This document shows positions 34,401 to 41,696 of a DNA stretch of 48,688 bases, piece after piece. Position 1 is the stretch's first letter. The number at the start of each line of letters is the position of its first letter. The translations under genes and the position numbers were made by a program. The DNA comes from JAZSNA01 sp045536135 (GTDB lineage: Bacteria > Pseudomonadota > Alphaproteobacteria > CAAHEQ01 > UBA3637): the NCBI GenBank assembly GCA_045536135.1, contig JAZSNA010000006.1:1-48688 (forward strand), given 5' to 3'. Below the pieces are notes generated by a model. That model saw nothing but the letters and a program-made list of their open reading frames with translations. It did no database searches and was not told the origin of the DNA.

Positions 34401-34562
34401 TCATTAACACCGGAAGCTCGGGAAATGGATTTAGATTTTTATTTTCATCGGACGACAGATAAAACGACAACCAAATTCTTGATTGGGCCTCGTTTCAATC
34501 CGGATCACAACAATGCTCAAACGGATTGGCGTGTCATGATGAGTTTTGGTATAAATTATTAA
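31416..34562 (+). CDS. Subtilisin-like serine protease autotransporter
   Basis: A 1048-residue type V autotransporter. The signal peptide MFKKALLFSLFCVGSVYA is followed by an ankyrin-like stretch (about 28-88), then a hydrophobic segment WLWFNVLLAGGVGAAVIG, and a glycine-rich linker with GGGGGSGG (149-156). The S8 domain contains catalytic Asp269 (VAVVDTGIA), His381 (NHGTHVAG) and Ser605 (GTSMATPVVSG), and oxyanion Asn489 in SAGN. The C-terminal 250-300 residues form a beta barrel of the autotransporter type, ending in SFGINY with terminal Tyr. Such proteins cleave host or self proteins at the cell surface. Strong AGGGGGA before the ATG. A CtrA-like box lies in the promoter region. The N-terminal helix-plus-glycine arrangement before the protease is unusual. 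Confidence 0.93.
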   Translation: MFKKALLFSLFCVGSVYADSKTFTYMDRIVQSGNIRKLETTLQYGYSLEETNDNGDTVLCKAVWRKDHRGYELLKLAGANLKPKCLEKDKDAYNAFMKEQPKDGTYYQVIEKETAKAAPIVVANTYPNKWLWFNVLLAGGVGAAVIGSGGGGGSGGSSPNITPSDPRYPGIPVDGYENKNMFIPDSPITPSANDVKSIVDCSTNPKFCGIGGGFTSEYGNGALAQINAQYAYARGYNGLTVERYDENNEYAPVTPTTTPSSKITVAVVDTGIAPVTGLNLTTGGINMDYGPYIKGTNTKGYYFSNGHIYLTNSDTPIVDANNAPLTISPDDSSTLQYIGPSTQAEWEAYTARYAVGYVWNVNNTTPYGYTTSGEQGNHGTHVAGIIGADIDPQDNVSYGTQLNYAMQGVNPNAILYPVRYDPWRNFTKEEIHSILEAGAKVVNYSINMEGYFANEYPEYLTSALSQGNGIEALQNAFLNNLIVVISAGNTGTAQSNLLSAIPLSDLYNGSNESIVHITTDDLGHTVVSTDTALPTATVDSTGLFVNVVSVDKNAYNEGDNYVLSSFSNACGVTANYCIAAPGGNGDDYMISTGALGSFIGMQGTSMATPVVSGAISLLMAAFPYMEPQEIVSILFETATDLGIPGVDTTYGHGLLNLEAATRPTGSPNLVTELGTLLSVSNTSASLPTSFNLRAFNQVATMLDSHQRAFDINLTSFVKNSGRSKQAFADELRTMTLGNKQYKLPVNEKFSMAFSAPNANLAYKDGYLQAGTMDMDLNADKLSFGFKYSQDTILSRGDEIDQNLANPFSKLRNAYEVNLGYKIFDKLSFNSRISVGENGFYDGYDKSYYIEKDASTVELGLNYAPVDTLNLGFNIGQLSEQGALLGFTGSEIFNTKDYDTTYYSAYISLNPTKKWNIRASYHYGLSNSSGNLNGLMGLTDLTSDSFAIDTNYQITDNHLMGLSLSSPIRIKSGNANFNLPVALAGTNQIYYQRTSASLTPEAREMDLDFYFHRTTDKTTTKFLIGPRFNPDHNNAQTDWRVMMSFGINY

Positions 34563-34569
34563 AAATGTC

Positions 34570-34597
34570 TTGAATTCAAAATAAAAATAGATAGAAT
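34570..34597 (+). promoter_or_regulatory. Putative promoter of 34618 operon
   Basis: -35 TTGAAT (34570-34575), 16-bp spacer, -10 TAGAAT (34592-34597). The palindrome TTGAATTCAA overlaps the -35. Confidence 0.5.
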
Positions 34598-34617
34598 ATA
34601 GGCGAAGGAGTTTAAAA

Positions 34618-34920
34618 ATGGGAGATAAAACCGAAATTTTAACACAATATGACATCATTCAAAACAGTGATAATGAATTAATGTTTGCACTTAACGCCAA
34701 AAATGGGGCGATTTCAAACCCAAGCATTATTTATGCCGGCGGAAATGAAATTTTATTTTCAAGAAGTCAAAATCAAAATATTTTATTGATTGATGTTCCG
34801 ACATCTGTTCATGAATTGTTAAAAACATTAAAGAAAGTTCTTTTCATCGAAGTTCAAGATGATTCAATTGTCAATGAATATTTGGCTTCAGTCATTATTG
34901 CTCCCAAATTACCCAAATGA
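34618..34920 (+). CDS. Hypothetical 100-residue protein
   Basis: A small soluble protein without signal or membrane helix. It seems alpha/beta: EILTQYDIIQNSDNELMFAL, IIYAGGNEILFSR, NILLIDVPTSVHELLKTLKK, VLFIEVQDDSIVNEYL. A Shine-Dalgarno GAAGGAG precedes the ATG. Its stop overlaps the start of the small lipoprotein gene (ATGA), so the three genes 34618-36787 are cotranslated. I recognise no family. Confidence 0.72.
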   Translation: MGDKTEILTQYDIIQNSDNELMFALNAKNGAISNPSIIYAGGNEILFSRSQNQNILLIDVPTSVHELLKTLKKVLFIEVQDDSIVNEYLASVIIAPKLPK

Positions 34921-35027
34921 AAAAACTTTTCTTATTTTTGTTTTTAACTTTTTTTATAACAGCATGCGGACGAATGAATAGCCCGATTAATCCCCCTGAC
35001 AGTGTTTATCCTCGGACCTATTTATGA
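34917..35027 (+). CDS. lptM: LptM-like small lipoprotein
   Basis: A 36-residue lipoprotein hidden between two genes. It starts MKKLFLFLFLTFFITAC, with lipobox ITAC and lipidated Cys17, followed by GRMNSPINPPDSVYPRTYL. The pattern ACG-x-P-x-x-PP-x-S-x-YPRTY is that of the short alphaproteobacterial lipoproteins related to LptM (YifL), a helper of LptDE assembly in enterobacteria. Its ATG overlaps the stop of the gene before (ATGA), and its TGA overlaps the start of the Sel1 gene (TTATGA). It is thus translated with both. The usual alphaproteobacterial place of such genes, between argH and lysA, is not kept here. Confidence 0.78.
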   Translation: MKKLFLFLFLTFFITACGRMNSPINPPDSVYPRTYL

Positions 35028-36787
35028 AAAAAATTCTGTTTTTCTTTTTACTCACCTCGATTTTATCAGCTCAAAGTCTTGAAGTTGAAAAGAATTGTGA
35101 AATTCTTTTTCCGTTAGCCGAAAAACAAAATTTACCATGGGTTTATGAATATTGCGGTATCAAAGATGAAACAAAAACATTAAATAGACTTGCACCGTTA
35201 TTTTCTCAAAAGAATTATAAAAAAGCTCTTTATGCCATAGCTCTTCATCACAAAGATACCGATAAAGCCGTCGTTTATTTAAAAAAATCGGCGGAATTGA
35301 ACTATCCGCCGGCATTATTGCAACTGGCTTTGTCTGAAAAAGAATCGGGACATATCGAAAATTATAAAAATTTACTTTTAAAAATCATTCGAACAAATCC
35401 ACTGGATTCAAGTCCGATAAAAACACCAGAACAAACAATTGTCATGCAATCCTATCGCTTATTGGGTTTGGAATTGATAAAAGAAAAAAATTATACCGAC
35501 GCCGTTTCACTGTTATCAGTTTCTGCCGACTATGGCGATGCGATATCCATGAATGCTCTGGCGGTTATTTATTATTGGGTAAAAGAAATTCAAGATACAT
35601 CACTTTCAAACAAATATTTATGGGCTGCCATTTTGTCTAACTGTCCGGCAGCCGAAGATAATTGGGGCATATTAAATCTTTGGGAAGAAAAGAAGATAAC
35701 ATCGATTGAGGCATATAAAGCCATGATTTCCAGAATAAATTCTTGTCAAAATCTCGGCGACTTTTCATTTTCAAAGGAATGTAATTGTGCATCCATATCC
35801 GCTTTATTAAAAAGCCAATCAAACAAACCCTATAAATTGAAAAAAATTGAAGATGAGACAGCTTATTTAATTGATAAAAATGGTTCTCTTGAAACAATTA
35901 AAAAGCACCAAACAACAAAAGCCGGATATTTTGTGGATGAAATTAAAAGTACAGCCGTCATTTTAATTAAGAATAATATGCGTTATATTATTTTATTGGA
36001 AGCCAATACCAATCCAAAATGTATTCAATACTGTCAAAATAAAGGCACTTATACGGCCGACTTAATTCAAGATACAACAGTTTATCAATTAAATTTTTCG
36101 GAAAGCGAGTGTCAAAATTTAGCCGAACATATTCAGGATCTGCCCTATCCTGACCACAATATTCGGGGATTTAATGAATGTTTATTAAATGATTGGGAAA
36201 CTTGGGGGAAACAGGCATTAGACAATAACGCCAATAAACATCTTTACTTATTGGAAAATTATCAAAAATCAGCATATCTTCCCGCCTATATAAAAGAAGT
36301 CGAAAATTTATTTAAATCCCAAAATCAAATGACAAAAGAAAAAGGAATGATGATTTTATCCTATGCTCTGGAACAAATTCCAACAGACCTTTTGTCTTAT
36401 AATGCCTTGGAAAGAGCATATTGTATGGCGGGATATCTTTATTTAACCATTCCAAACGAAAATATTGCCAAAGCTTTTGAGGTTAATTTAAAAGGTGCTG
36501 AAATGGGATATCCTTATTCAATGAATATGCTGGGTGTTTTATATGCCTTGGGATACAACGGCCCGAATGATCAATTATCTAATCCCGATGAATTTAAAGA
36601 AAAAGCAAAATATTGGTTTAAAAAGGCAAATGAAGAAAGTCCGTATCCATACATGGACGCATTGGAAAATTTAAAAACTTTATTCGAAGGAAATACAAAT
36701 TTTCAATTTGGATATTGTAACGAAATTGACACAAATAATAACACCGAACCATATAATTTAATAAATTTTCTTGATTTTATTAAATAA
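35024..36787 (+). CDS. Sel1-repeat periplasmic protein
   Basis: A 587-residue exported protein with signal peptide MKKILFFFLLTSILSAQ. It contains Sel1/TPR-like helical repeats, for instance AVVYLKKSAELNYPPALLQL, AVSLLSVSADYGDAISMNAL and VNLKGAEMGYPYSMNMLGVL followed by AKYWFKKANEE. Between repeats lie Cys-rich parts (CNCAS, CIQYCQNKG). Sel1 proteins are adaptors for protein-protein contacts, and in pathogens some are host-directed. Its ATG lies in the end of the LptM-like gene. The function is not known; the two distinct repeat blocks are separated by a beta-rich middle (280-360). Confidence 0.82.
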   Translation: MKKILFFFLLTSILSAQSLEVEKNCEILFPLAEKQNLPWVYEYCGIKDETKTLNRLAPLFSQKNYKKALYAIALHHKDTDKAVVYLKKSAELNYPPALLQLALSEKESGHIENYKNLLLKIIRTNPLDSSPIKTPEQTIVMQSYRLLGLELIKEKNYTDAVSLLSVSADYGDAISMNALAVIYYWVKEIQDTSLSNKYLWAAILSNCPAAEDNWGILNLWEEKKITSIEAYKAMISRINSCQNLGDFSFSKECNCASISALLKSQSNKPYKLKKIEDETAYLIDKNGSLETIKKHQTTKAGYFVDEIKSTAVILIKNNMRYIILLEANTNPKCIQYCQNKGTYTADLIQDTTVYQLNFSESECQNLAEHIQDLPYPDHNIRGFNECLLNDWETWGKQALDNNANKHLYLLENYQKSAYLPAYIKEVENLFKSQNQMTKEKGMMILSYALEQIPTDLLSYNALERAYCMAGYLYLTIPNENIAKAFEVNLKGAEMGYPYSMNMLGVLYALGYNGPNDQLSNPDEFKEKAKYWFKKANEESPYPYMDALENLKTLFEGNTNFQFGYCNEIDTNNNTEPYNLINFLDFIK

Positions 36788-36821
36788 ATCTGTATAATCG
36801 TTCGTAAACAAAGGATAGAAT

Positions 36822-37370
36822 ATGAAAAAAATACTCTTATTACTCGGAATGCTCTTTCCATTTAATTTATTGGCCAATCCGGCTTGTGTTGTTTGCACGG
36901 TTGCCATTGGGGCATCTCTATCAATTGCCCGCAAATTGGGTGTCGATGATTGTATTGTTGGACTTTGGGCCGGTGCAATGTTGTTAATGATTGGGTATTG
37001 GACAATCCGTTTTTGTGATAAAAAAGGTTGGCAATTCCCTTTTTATAAACCGATTTTAATAGCTCTATCATTATCAATGATCGGATTTATCTATGTTTCT
37101 CAACTTCAATATAACCCGATTATTATCGGTATTTTCTATATGGATTCATTTTTATTTTCTGCACTTTGCGGTGCTTTGGTTTTTGATTTAGCGTTACGCT
37201 TTTATTTTTGGATGAAAGCCAAAAACGGCGGCCATGCTCACTTTCCTTTTGAAAAGGTGGTTGTTCCGATTTTATCTTTAATTATTTTAAGTGGAATTTT
37301 TCACCACTATCCAATTTGTAATTGTGCATTTAATAATACATCATCTACATTAGAACCAGACTTTGAATAA
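36822..37370 (+). CDS. Membrane protein with exported CxxC, uncharacterised
   Basis: A 182-residue protein. A signal-like N-terminus (MKKILLLLGMLFPFNLLA) is followed by NPACVVCTVAIGASLSIARKLGVDD and four or five membrane helices. The CxxC pair (Cys22, Cys25) sits at the start of the mature part; later there are HAHFPFEK and PICNCAF, so cysteines and histidines near the membrane edge could bind a metal or act in redox. I recall similar CVVCTVAIGAG proteins of unknown function from several bacterial lineages, but name no family. AAAGGAT before the ATG. The next gene starts 15 bp after it, in the same unit. Confidence 0.75.
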   Translation: MKKILLLLGMLFPFNLLANPACVVCTVAIGASLSIARKLGVDDCIVGLWAGAMLLMIGYWTIRFCDKKGWQFPFYKPILIALSLSMIGFIYVSQLQYNPIIIGIFYMDSFLFSALCGALVFDLALRFYFWMKAKNGGHAHFPFEKVVVPILSLIILSGIFHHYPICNCAFNNTSSTLEPDFE

Positions 37371-37384
37371 CCAGGAGAAATATT

Positions 37385-37966
37385 ATGAAAAAAGCAACAT
37401 CTGTTAAAGAATTTGTTGAAAGGGTTGATGCCAGCAAAAAAGTAAATCCAAAAGATTTGTCATCAGATCAAGATTTAACCATTGCCATCATGAATCTCAT
37501 TTCGATTGAAGAACATTTAATGTTCTCTGGTGCAAAAACCGGCAAAACTTCCTTTTATGATATGATTGCCGAAATTCGCCAAATGCGTAAAGATTTAATG
37601 CTTCAAGTCATTCCGGATTACGAGGGTGAAGTTTGGTGTATTTCAAAACACTTATTAGCCAGTGCAATGCGTTTATTTGAAGTCGGCACCAAACAACAAA
37701 GTATGGGACGCACCGAAAAAGCTTATGATTTATTCAATAAATCTTACGATTTATACTGTCTGTTCTGGGCTTTAAATATGAATTTGATTGACACAAAAGA
37801 TGTTAAGTGGCTTGATGATGATGAAAAAAAGACAGAAGAAATCGTCAAAAAAATAAACTCAATTTCGTCAAACAAACCTCAAGTTAAAAGCCAAGAAAAA
37901 GAAACATCATTCTTTTCAAAATTTAAAAGTGTCGTTAAAAAGGCTGTGGATTGTTGTATTGAATAA
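37385..37966 (+). CDS. Helical cytoplasmic partner, uncharacterised
   Basis: A 193-residue, all-helical soluble protein. Conserved-looking text is DLTIAIMNLISIEEHLMFSG, KTSFYDMIAEIRQMRKDLM, GEVWCISKHLLASAMRLFEV and KAYDLFNKSYDLYCLFWAL; the last resembles a TPR-like helix pair. The tail is Lys/Ser/Gln-rich and ends in FFSKFKSVVKKAVDCCIE, an amphipathic segment that might touch the membrane. AGGAG precedes the ATG. It lies 15 bp after the CxxC membrane gene and 4 bp before prfC. I do not know its function; the tight pairing suggests it works with the membrane protein. Confidence 0.72.
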   Translation: MKKATSVKEFVERVDASKKVNPKDLSSDQDLTIAIMNLISIEEHLMFSGAKTGKTSFYDMIAEIRQMRKDLMLQVIPDYEGEVWCISKHLLASAMRLFEVGTKQQSMGRTEKAYDLFNKSYDLYCLFWALNMNLIDTKDVKWLDDDEKKTEEIVKKINSISSNKPQVKSQEKETSFFSKFKSVVKKAVDCCIE

Positions 37967-37969
37967 AAA

Positions 37970-39535
37970 ATGACAAAAGATATTATCCAACGACGTCGCA
38001 CATTTGCAATTATTGCACATCCGGACGCCGGTAAAACGACATTAACTGAAAAATTATTGCTCTTTGGCGGAGCAATCGCCATGGCCGGCGAAGTCAAATC
38101 ACGCAAAGCTAACCGAGCTGCCAGATCCGACTGGATGAAAGTCGAACAAGAACGGGGAATTTCCGTATCCAGCTCTGTAATGACATTTGAATATCGTGGA
38201 TGTACCTTTAATCTGTTGGACACCCCCGGCCACGAAGACTTTTCAGAGGACACTTATCGGGTTTTAACCGCCGTTGACAGTGCCGTTATGGTCATTGATA
38301 ATGCCAAAGGAATCGAGGAACAAACCCGTAAACTTTTTGAGGTTTGTCGTCTTCGAGATATACCGATTATCACATTCATCAACAAAATGGATCGGGACGG
38401 ACAAGATCCTTTTGCATTATTACAAGAAATAGAAGAAACATTGGCCTTGGATACAACTCCGGCTACATGGCCTATCGGAATGGGTCGTGATTTTAAAGGC
38501 TGTTATGATATCTTACATAATCAGTTAAATTTAATTGAAAAAAAATCAACCGAACCGACTATATCTTTTTCGGATATTCATGATTCTCATTTAAAAGATT
38601 TTTTACCGAATCAATCCGAAAAATTAATTGAAGATGTGGACATGGTGCGTGAACTTTGCCCTCAATTTAATCAAAATTCATATTTGGACGGAACTTTAAC
38701 ACCGGTTTTTTTTGGTTCGGCAGTCAACAACTTTGGTGTTAAAGAACTTTTAGATGCCTTGGTGGATATTGCGCCCTCCCCCCGTCCGCAACAAGCGGAT
38801 ATTCGTTCCGTTGATCCGACCGAAAATCAAGTTTCCGGTTTTATTTTTAAAATACAAGCCAACATGGATCCCAAACACCGAGATCGAATTGCCTTTATGC
38901 GTCTGTGTTCCGGACATTTTAAAGCCGGCATGAAATTAAAACATTTAAGAACGGATAAACAACTGATTATTCATAATCCGATTCTATTTATGGCTCAATC
39001 CCGTGAAATTGCACAAGATGCTTATGCGGGCGATATTATCGGAATTCAAAACCACGGGAATTTAGTCCTTGGAGATACTTTAACGGAAAAAGAAAATATC
39101 CGGTTTAAAGGTATTCCATCCTTTGCGCCTGAATTATTACAAAAAGTCCGTTCAAAAGATCCTTTAAAAAGCAAGCATTTATCCGAAGCTCTCCTTCAAA
39201 TTGCCCAAGAAGGCGGTGCTTCCGTTTTTAAACCACTCATCGGAAATGAATATATCGTCGGTGTGGTTGGTGCGTTGCAATTCCAGATTTTAGCCGATCG
39301 CATCCGAACAGAATATAATATTGAAGCCATTTTTGAAAGTACATCTTTTTATACTGCTCGTTGGATTGAAGGCGAATATAAAGACATTGAAAATTTTATT
39401 ACCTTAAACCGAACAAATATTGCGTATGACTATAATGAAAATCCGGTTTTTTTAACCAGAAATGCGTGGCATTTAAATAAAACAAGCGAAGATTTTCCGA
39501 AAATCAAATTTCAAAAAACAAAAGAATATAATTAG
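37970..39535 (+). CDS. prfC: Peptide chain release factor 3
   Basis: A 521-residue translational GTPase that frees RF1/RF2 from the ribosome after peptide release. Markers: G1 IAHPDAGKTTL, RF3-typical EKLLLFGGAIAMAG, EVKSRKANRAARSDWMKVEQERGIS (switch), DTPGHEDFSEDTYRVL, NKMDR, and the later domains (FIFKIQANMDPKHRDRIAFMR, GVVGALQFQIL). Usual length. It is the last gene of the plus-strand run beginning near 36822, and its TAG shares four bases (TTAG) with the convergent NUDIX gene. Confidence 0.96.
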   Translation: MTKDIIQRRRTFAIIAHPDAGKTTLTEKLLLFGGAIAMAGEVKSRKANRAARSDWMKVEQERGISVSSSVMTFEYRGCTFNLLDTPGHEDFSEDTYRVLTAVDSAVMVIDNAKGIEEQTRKLFEVCRLRDIPIITFINKMDRDGQDPFALLQEIEETLALDTTPATWPIGMGRDFKGCYDILHNQLNLIEKKSTEPTISFSDIHDSHLKDFLPNQSEKLIEDVDMVRELCPQFNQNSYLDGTLTPVFFGSAVNNFGVKELLDALVDIAPSPRPQQADIRSVDPTENQVSGFIFKIQANMDPKHRDRIAFMRLCSGHFKAGMKLKHLRTDKQLIIHNPILFMAQSREIAQDAYAGDIIGIQNHGNLVLGDTLTEKENIRFKGIPSFAPELLQKVRSKDPLKSKHLSEALLQIAQEGGASVFKPLIGNEYIVGVVGALQFQILADRIRTEYNIEAIFESTSFYTARWIEGEYKDIENFITLNRTNIAYDYNENPVFLTRNAWHLNKTSEDFPKIKFQKTKEYN

Positions 39536-39957
39536 GAAATTGTGTCTTTAAATATAGAAATAATTTTATCCTTTAAAAACTCCGGCACAATAGGGATATC
39601 GGTCAATTCATCAAGCGTAAATTCTTGGACTTCATAATAATTATCTTCTGATGGATTTTGCCATTCCTCGCCCATTGGCGTTTGGCGACTTTTTTCCTTG
39701 GCTAAATAAACATCCAATTCATTTCCGTCAAAAGGATTAAATTCTGTGAATAAAAAGACCGGTTCTTCAATTAAAGCAGACCCGACTTCTTCAAATATTT
39801 CACGCACAATCGCATCCTGACTGGTTTCACCGTCTTCAATACATCCACCGGGTAAGACATAATATAAAACCCCAGGTTTTTTCCGTTTAATCAAAACAAG
39901 CCGATTTTCCGGTGTAATCAAAATAGCACGAGCCCGACGAACTTCCATTTTTATCAA
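39532..39957 (-). CDS. NUDIX hydrolase
   Basis: A 141-residue pyrophosphohydrolase of the NUDIX fold. The complete box G-x5-E-x7-RE-x2-EE-x-G is present from GCIEDGE to REIFEEVG. The N-terminal ARAILITPENRLVLIKRKKPG and the region EPVFLFTEFNPFDGNELDVYL fit the mutT-like small hydrolases. The substrate (a nucleoside diphosphate derivative) is unknown. It is the third gene of the minus-strand set with the hemolysin-III-like gene, starting 5 bp after that gene's stop. Confidence 0.9.
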   Translation of the reverse strand: MIKMEVRRARAILITPENRLVLIKRKKPGVLYYVLPGGCIEDGETSQDAIVREIFEEVGSALIEEPVFLFTEFNPFDGNELDVYLAKEKSRQTPMGEEWQNPSEDNYYEVQEFTLDELTDIPIVPEFLKDKIISIFKDTIS

Positions 39958-39961
39958 TCTT

Positions 39962-40612
39962 TTAATTTAAAAACACACAAGAAAACAAGATGGCAAAAAA
40001 GTGCATCATGGAACCAAGTAAAACAAATCCATGCCACACCGCATGCATATATGCCTTACTTTTCCACACATAAAAAGCAACACCTAAGGTATAAAAAAGA
40101 CCACCGAGCACCAAAAAGACTAATCCAACGGTCGGCATAATATCAAACAAGCGTTTTCCGGAAAAAACGACCATCCATCCCATAGCCAAATAAAGACCTA
40201 TCGACCAAATTTTTGTCCCATTTGCCGGCAAATACAGCTTCAAGAAAGTTCCGATTAAGGTTAATCCCCAAACAATCCCAAACATTGTCCAACCAAAGGA
40301 ATTATTCATTAAAACCAACAAAAACGGTGTATATGTTCCGGCAATCAGATAATAAATTGCAATATGATCAATTTTTTTTAAAACTTTTTTTGCATTTGGA
40401 AAAGGAATTGCATGATATATTGTTGATGCTGAATACATCAAAATCATAGATGCCCCAAATATGGCACAAGAAACAATAGACCATACATTTCCGAAAACAG
40501 AGGCCAAAACGACCAGAATCGCTAAAGAAGCAACGCCAAAAACGGCTCCAAATCCGTGAATGGCGCTACTCCAAATTTCTTCCTTAATCGAATAAGAAAG
40601 TTTTTTTTTCAT
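39962..40612 (-). CDS. Hemolysin III family (YqfA-like) membrane protein
   Basis: A 216-residue protein with seven membrane helices, of the HlyIII/PAQR group. Signature: EEIWSSAIHGFGAVFGV near the start, then SASTIYHAIP (helix 2, with the conserved Ser and His), DHIAIYYLIAGTYTPF, GLFYTLGVAFYVWKS and HAVWHGFVLLGSMMHFFAI. The three conserved histidines and Asp can bind a metal, as in PAQR hydrolases. Often annotated hemolysin III but not a proven cytolysin. The stop of the 97-residue gene lies 2 bp before its ATG, so it is coupled. Confidence 0.92.
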   Translation of the reverse strand: MKKKLSYSIKEEIWSSAIHGFGAVFGVASLAILVVLASVFGNVWSIVSCAIFGASMILMYSASTIYHAIPFPNAKKVLKKIDHIAIYYLIAGTYTPFLLVLMNNSFGWTMFGIVWGLTLIGTFLKLYLPANGTKIWSIGLYLAMGWMVVFSGKRLFDIMPTVGLVFLVLGGLFYTLGVAFYVWKSKAYMHAVWHGFVLLGSMMHFFAILFSCVFLN

Positions 40613-40614
40613 AC

Positions 40615-40908
40615 TTATTCATTACCCTTTTCTTCCAAAACAGCATTGATAATTTCTAATTCTGATTGGAAACGTTCTACTCTTTCTTGCATTTCAGGTT
40701 TTTCAGATGCAGAAAGTCTTTCAAGCATCTTTTCCAACTTCTCTTGACGTTGAACTAATTGTTCCACAGACATTCTTTGATATCTTCTGGTTAAACGTTC
40801 AGCTTGAACTGTTGGATCGACTTGAGGCCGTCCGTCAACCATATCTGGCGTTTGAGCAGAAATAGCAACGGCAAAAATTGCAAAAGCACATGTTAAAACT
40901 AATTTCAT
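40615..40908 (-). CDS. Small exported helical protein
   Basis: A 97-residue exported protein. The signal peptide MKLVLTCAFAIFAVAISAQ is followed by a charged, Glu/Arg/Gln-rich body (AERLTRRYQRMSVEQLVQRQEKLEKMLERLS) with heptad-like spacing that should form a coiled coil in the periplasm. It has no cysteine in the mature part and no family I can name. Perfect AAAGGAGG before the ATG and a clear promoter. It heads the three-gene operon with the hemolysin-III-like and NUDIX genes. Confidence 0.78.
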   Translation of the reverse strand: MKLVLTCAFAIFAVAISAQTPDMVDGRPQVDPTVQAERLTRRYQRMSVEQLVQRQEKLEKMLERLSASEKPEMQERVERFQSELEIINAVLEEKGNE

Positions 40909-40931
40909 AATTTCCTCCTTTAACGAATCTC

Positions 40932-40959
40932 ATGCTATCACATAATCAAAAAAAATCAA
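40932..40959 (-). promoter_or_regulatory. Promoter of the 40908-39532 operon
   Basis: Minus-strand -35 TTGATT (40954-40959), 16-bp spacer, -10 TAGCAT (40932-40937). Confidence 0.65.
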
Positions 40960-40971
40960 GAAATAAATAAT

Positions 40972-41000
40972 TTGACAGAAAAAAAATAAAATGTTAAATT
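40972..41000 (+). promoter_or_regulatory. Promoter of amidase gene, leaderless start
   Basis: -35 TTGACA (40972-40977), 17-bp spacer, -10 TAAATT (40995-41000). The start codon follows only 6 bp after the -10, so the mRNA should begin at or next to the ATG. Confidence 0.7.
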
Positions 41001-41006
41001 TTTCTT

Positions 41007-41696
41007 ATGTTAAACAAACGTTTCCAAAAACCTACTTTTTTAATTTTACATTGTTATGCTCTGACCACTTCCGAAATGTTGAAGTTATTGTCAGACGAAA
41101 ATTTGTCCGTTCATTATTTAATTGATGAAGACGGAACAATTATCCATCATACAAACGAAGATTTAATTGCTTATCATGCCGGCAAAAGTTTTTGGGGCGG
41201 AATAGAAAATTTAAATCCATACAGTATCGGTATTGAAATTTATAATAAATCTTTGGGGCAAACACCATACAGTGAAAAACAAATTCAATCCTTGATTCGA
41301 TTATCCGAAAAAATTATAAAAAAATATCCGGATATAACCGTCTTGGGACATTCAGACATTGCCCCTAACCGCAAGCCGGATCCGGGCATTTTCTTCCCTT
41401 GGGAACAATTAGCCCAAAACGGCATCGGTCGGTGGTATAACCCACAGGTTTTATCCCCAATCAAAGGTATTAAAACAATTCTAACCGATATTGGATATGA
41501 TACTCGAACAAATGAAGTTTACCTTGATTCAATTTGTGCCTTTTGTCGCCACTTCTATCCGCAAGCAGTCCCGACAAAAGACGATATTTTAAAGCTTTTG
41601 GAAAAGCCAAATACATTAAACATAATTCCGGAAGATGATAATTTTTTAAGAATTTTGCGTTCCGTTCACGCCTCTTTTTGCCCATCGAAATTCTAA
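41007..41696 (+). CDS. N-acetylmuramoyl-L-alanine amidase, AmpD-like
   Basis: A 229-residue zinc amidase of the amidase_2 family, which cuts the bond between N-acetylmuramic acid and L-alanine. Zinc ligands are His15 (LILHCYAL), His115 and Asp125 (LGHSDIAPNRKPDPG); Glu77 lies in IGIEI. The C-terminal third (GYDTRTNEVYLDSICAFCRHFYP) looks like a small peptidoglycan-binding domain. No signal peptide is seen, which fits a cytoplasmic recycling enzyme such as AmpD. No Shine-Dalgarno precedes the ATG, but the promoter is so close that a leaderless mRNA is likely. The end overlaps the convergent thioesterase gene by 51 bp. Confidence 0.9.
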   Translation: MLNKRFQKPTFLILHCYALTTSEMLKLLSDENLSVHYLIDEDGTIIHHTNEDLIAYHAGKSFWGGIENLNPYSIGIEIYNKSLGQTPYSEKQIQSLIRLSEKIIKKYPDITVLGHSDIAPNRKPDPGIFFPWEQLAQNGIGRWYNPQVLSPIKGIKTILTDIGYDTRTNEVYLDSICAFCRHFYPQAVPTKDDILKLLEKPNTLNIIPEDDNFLRILRSVHASFCPSKF

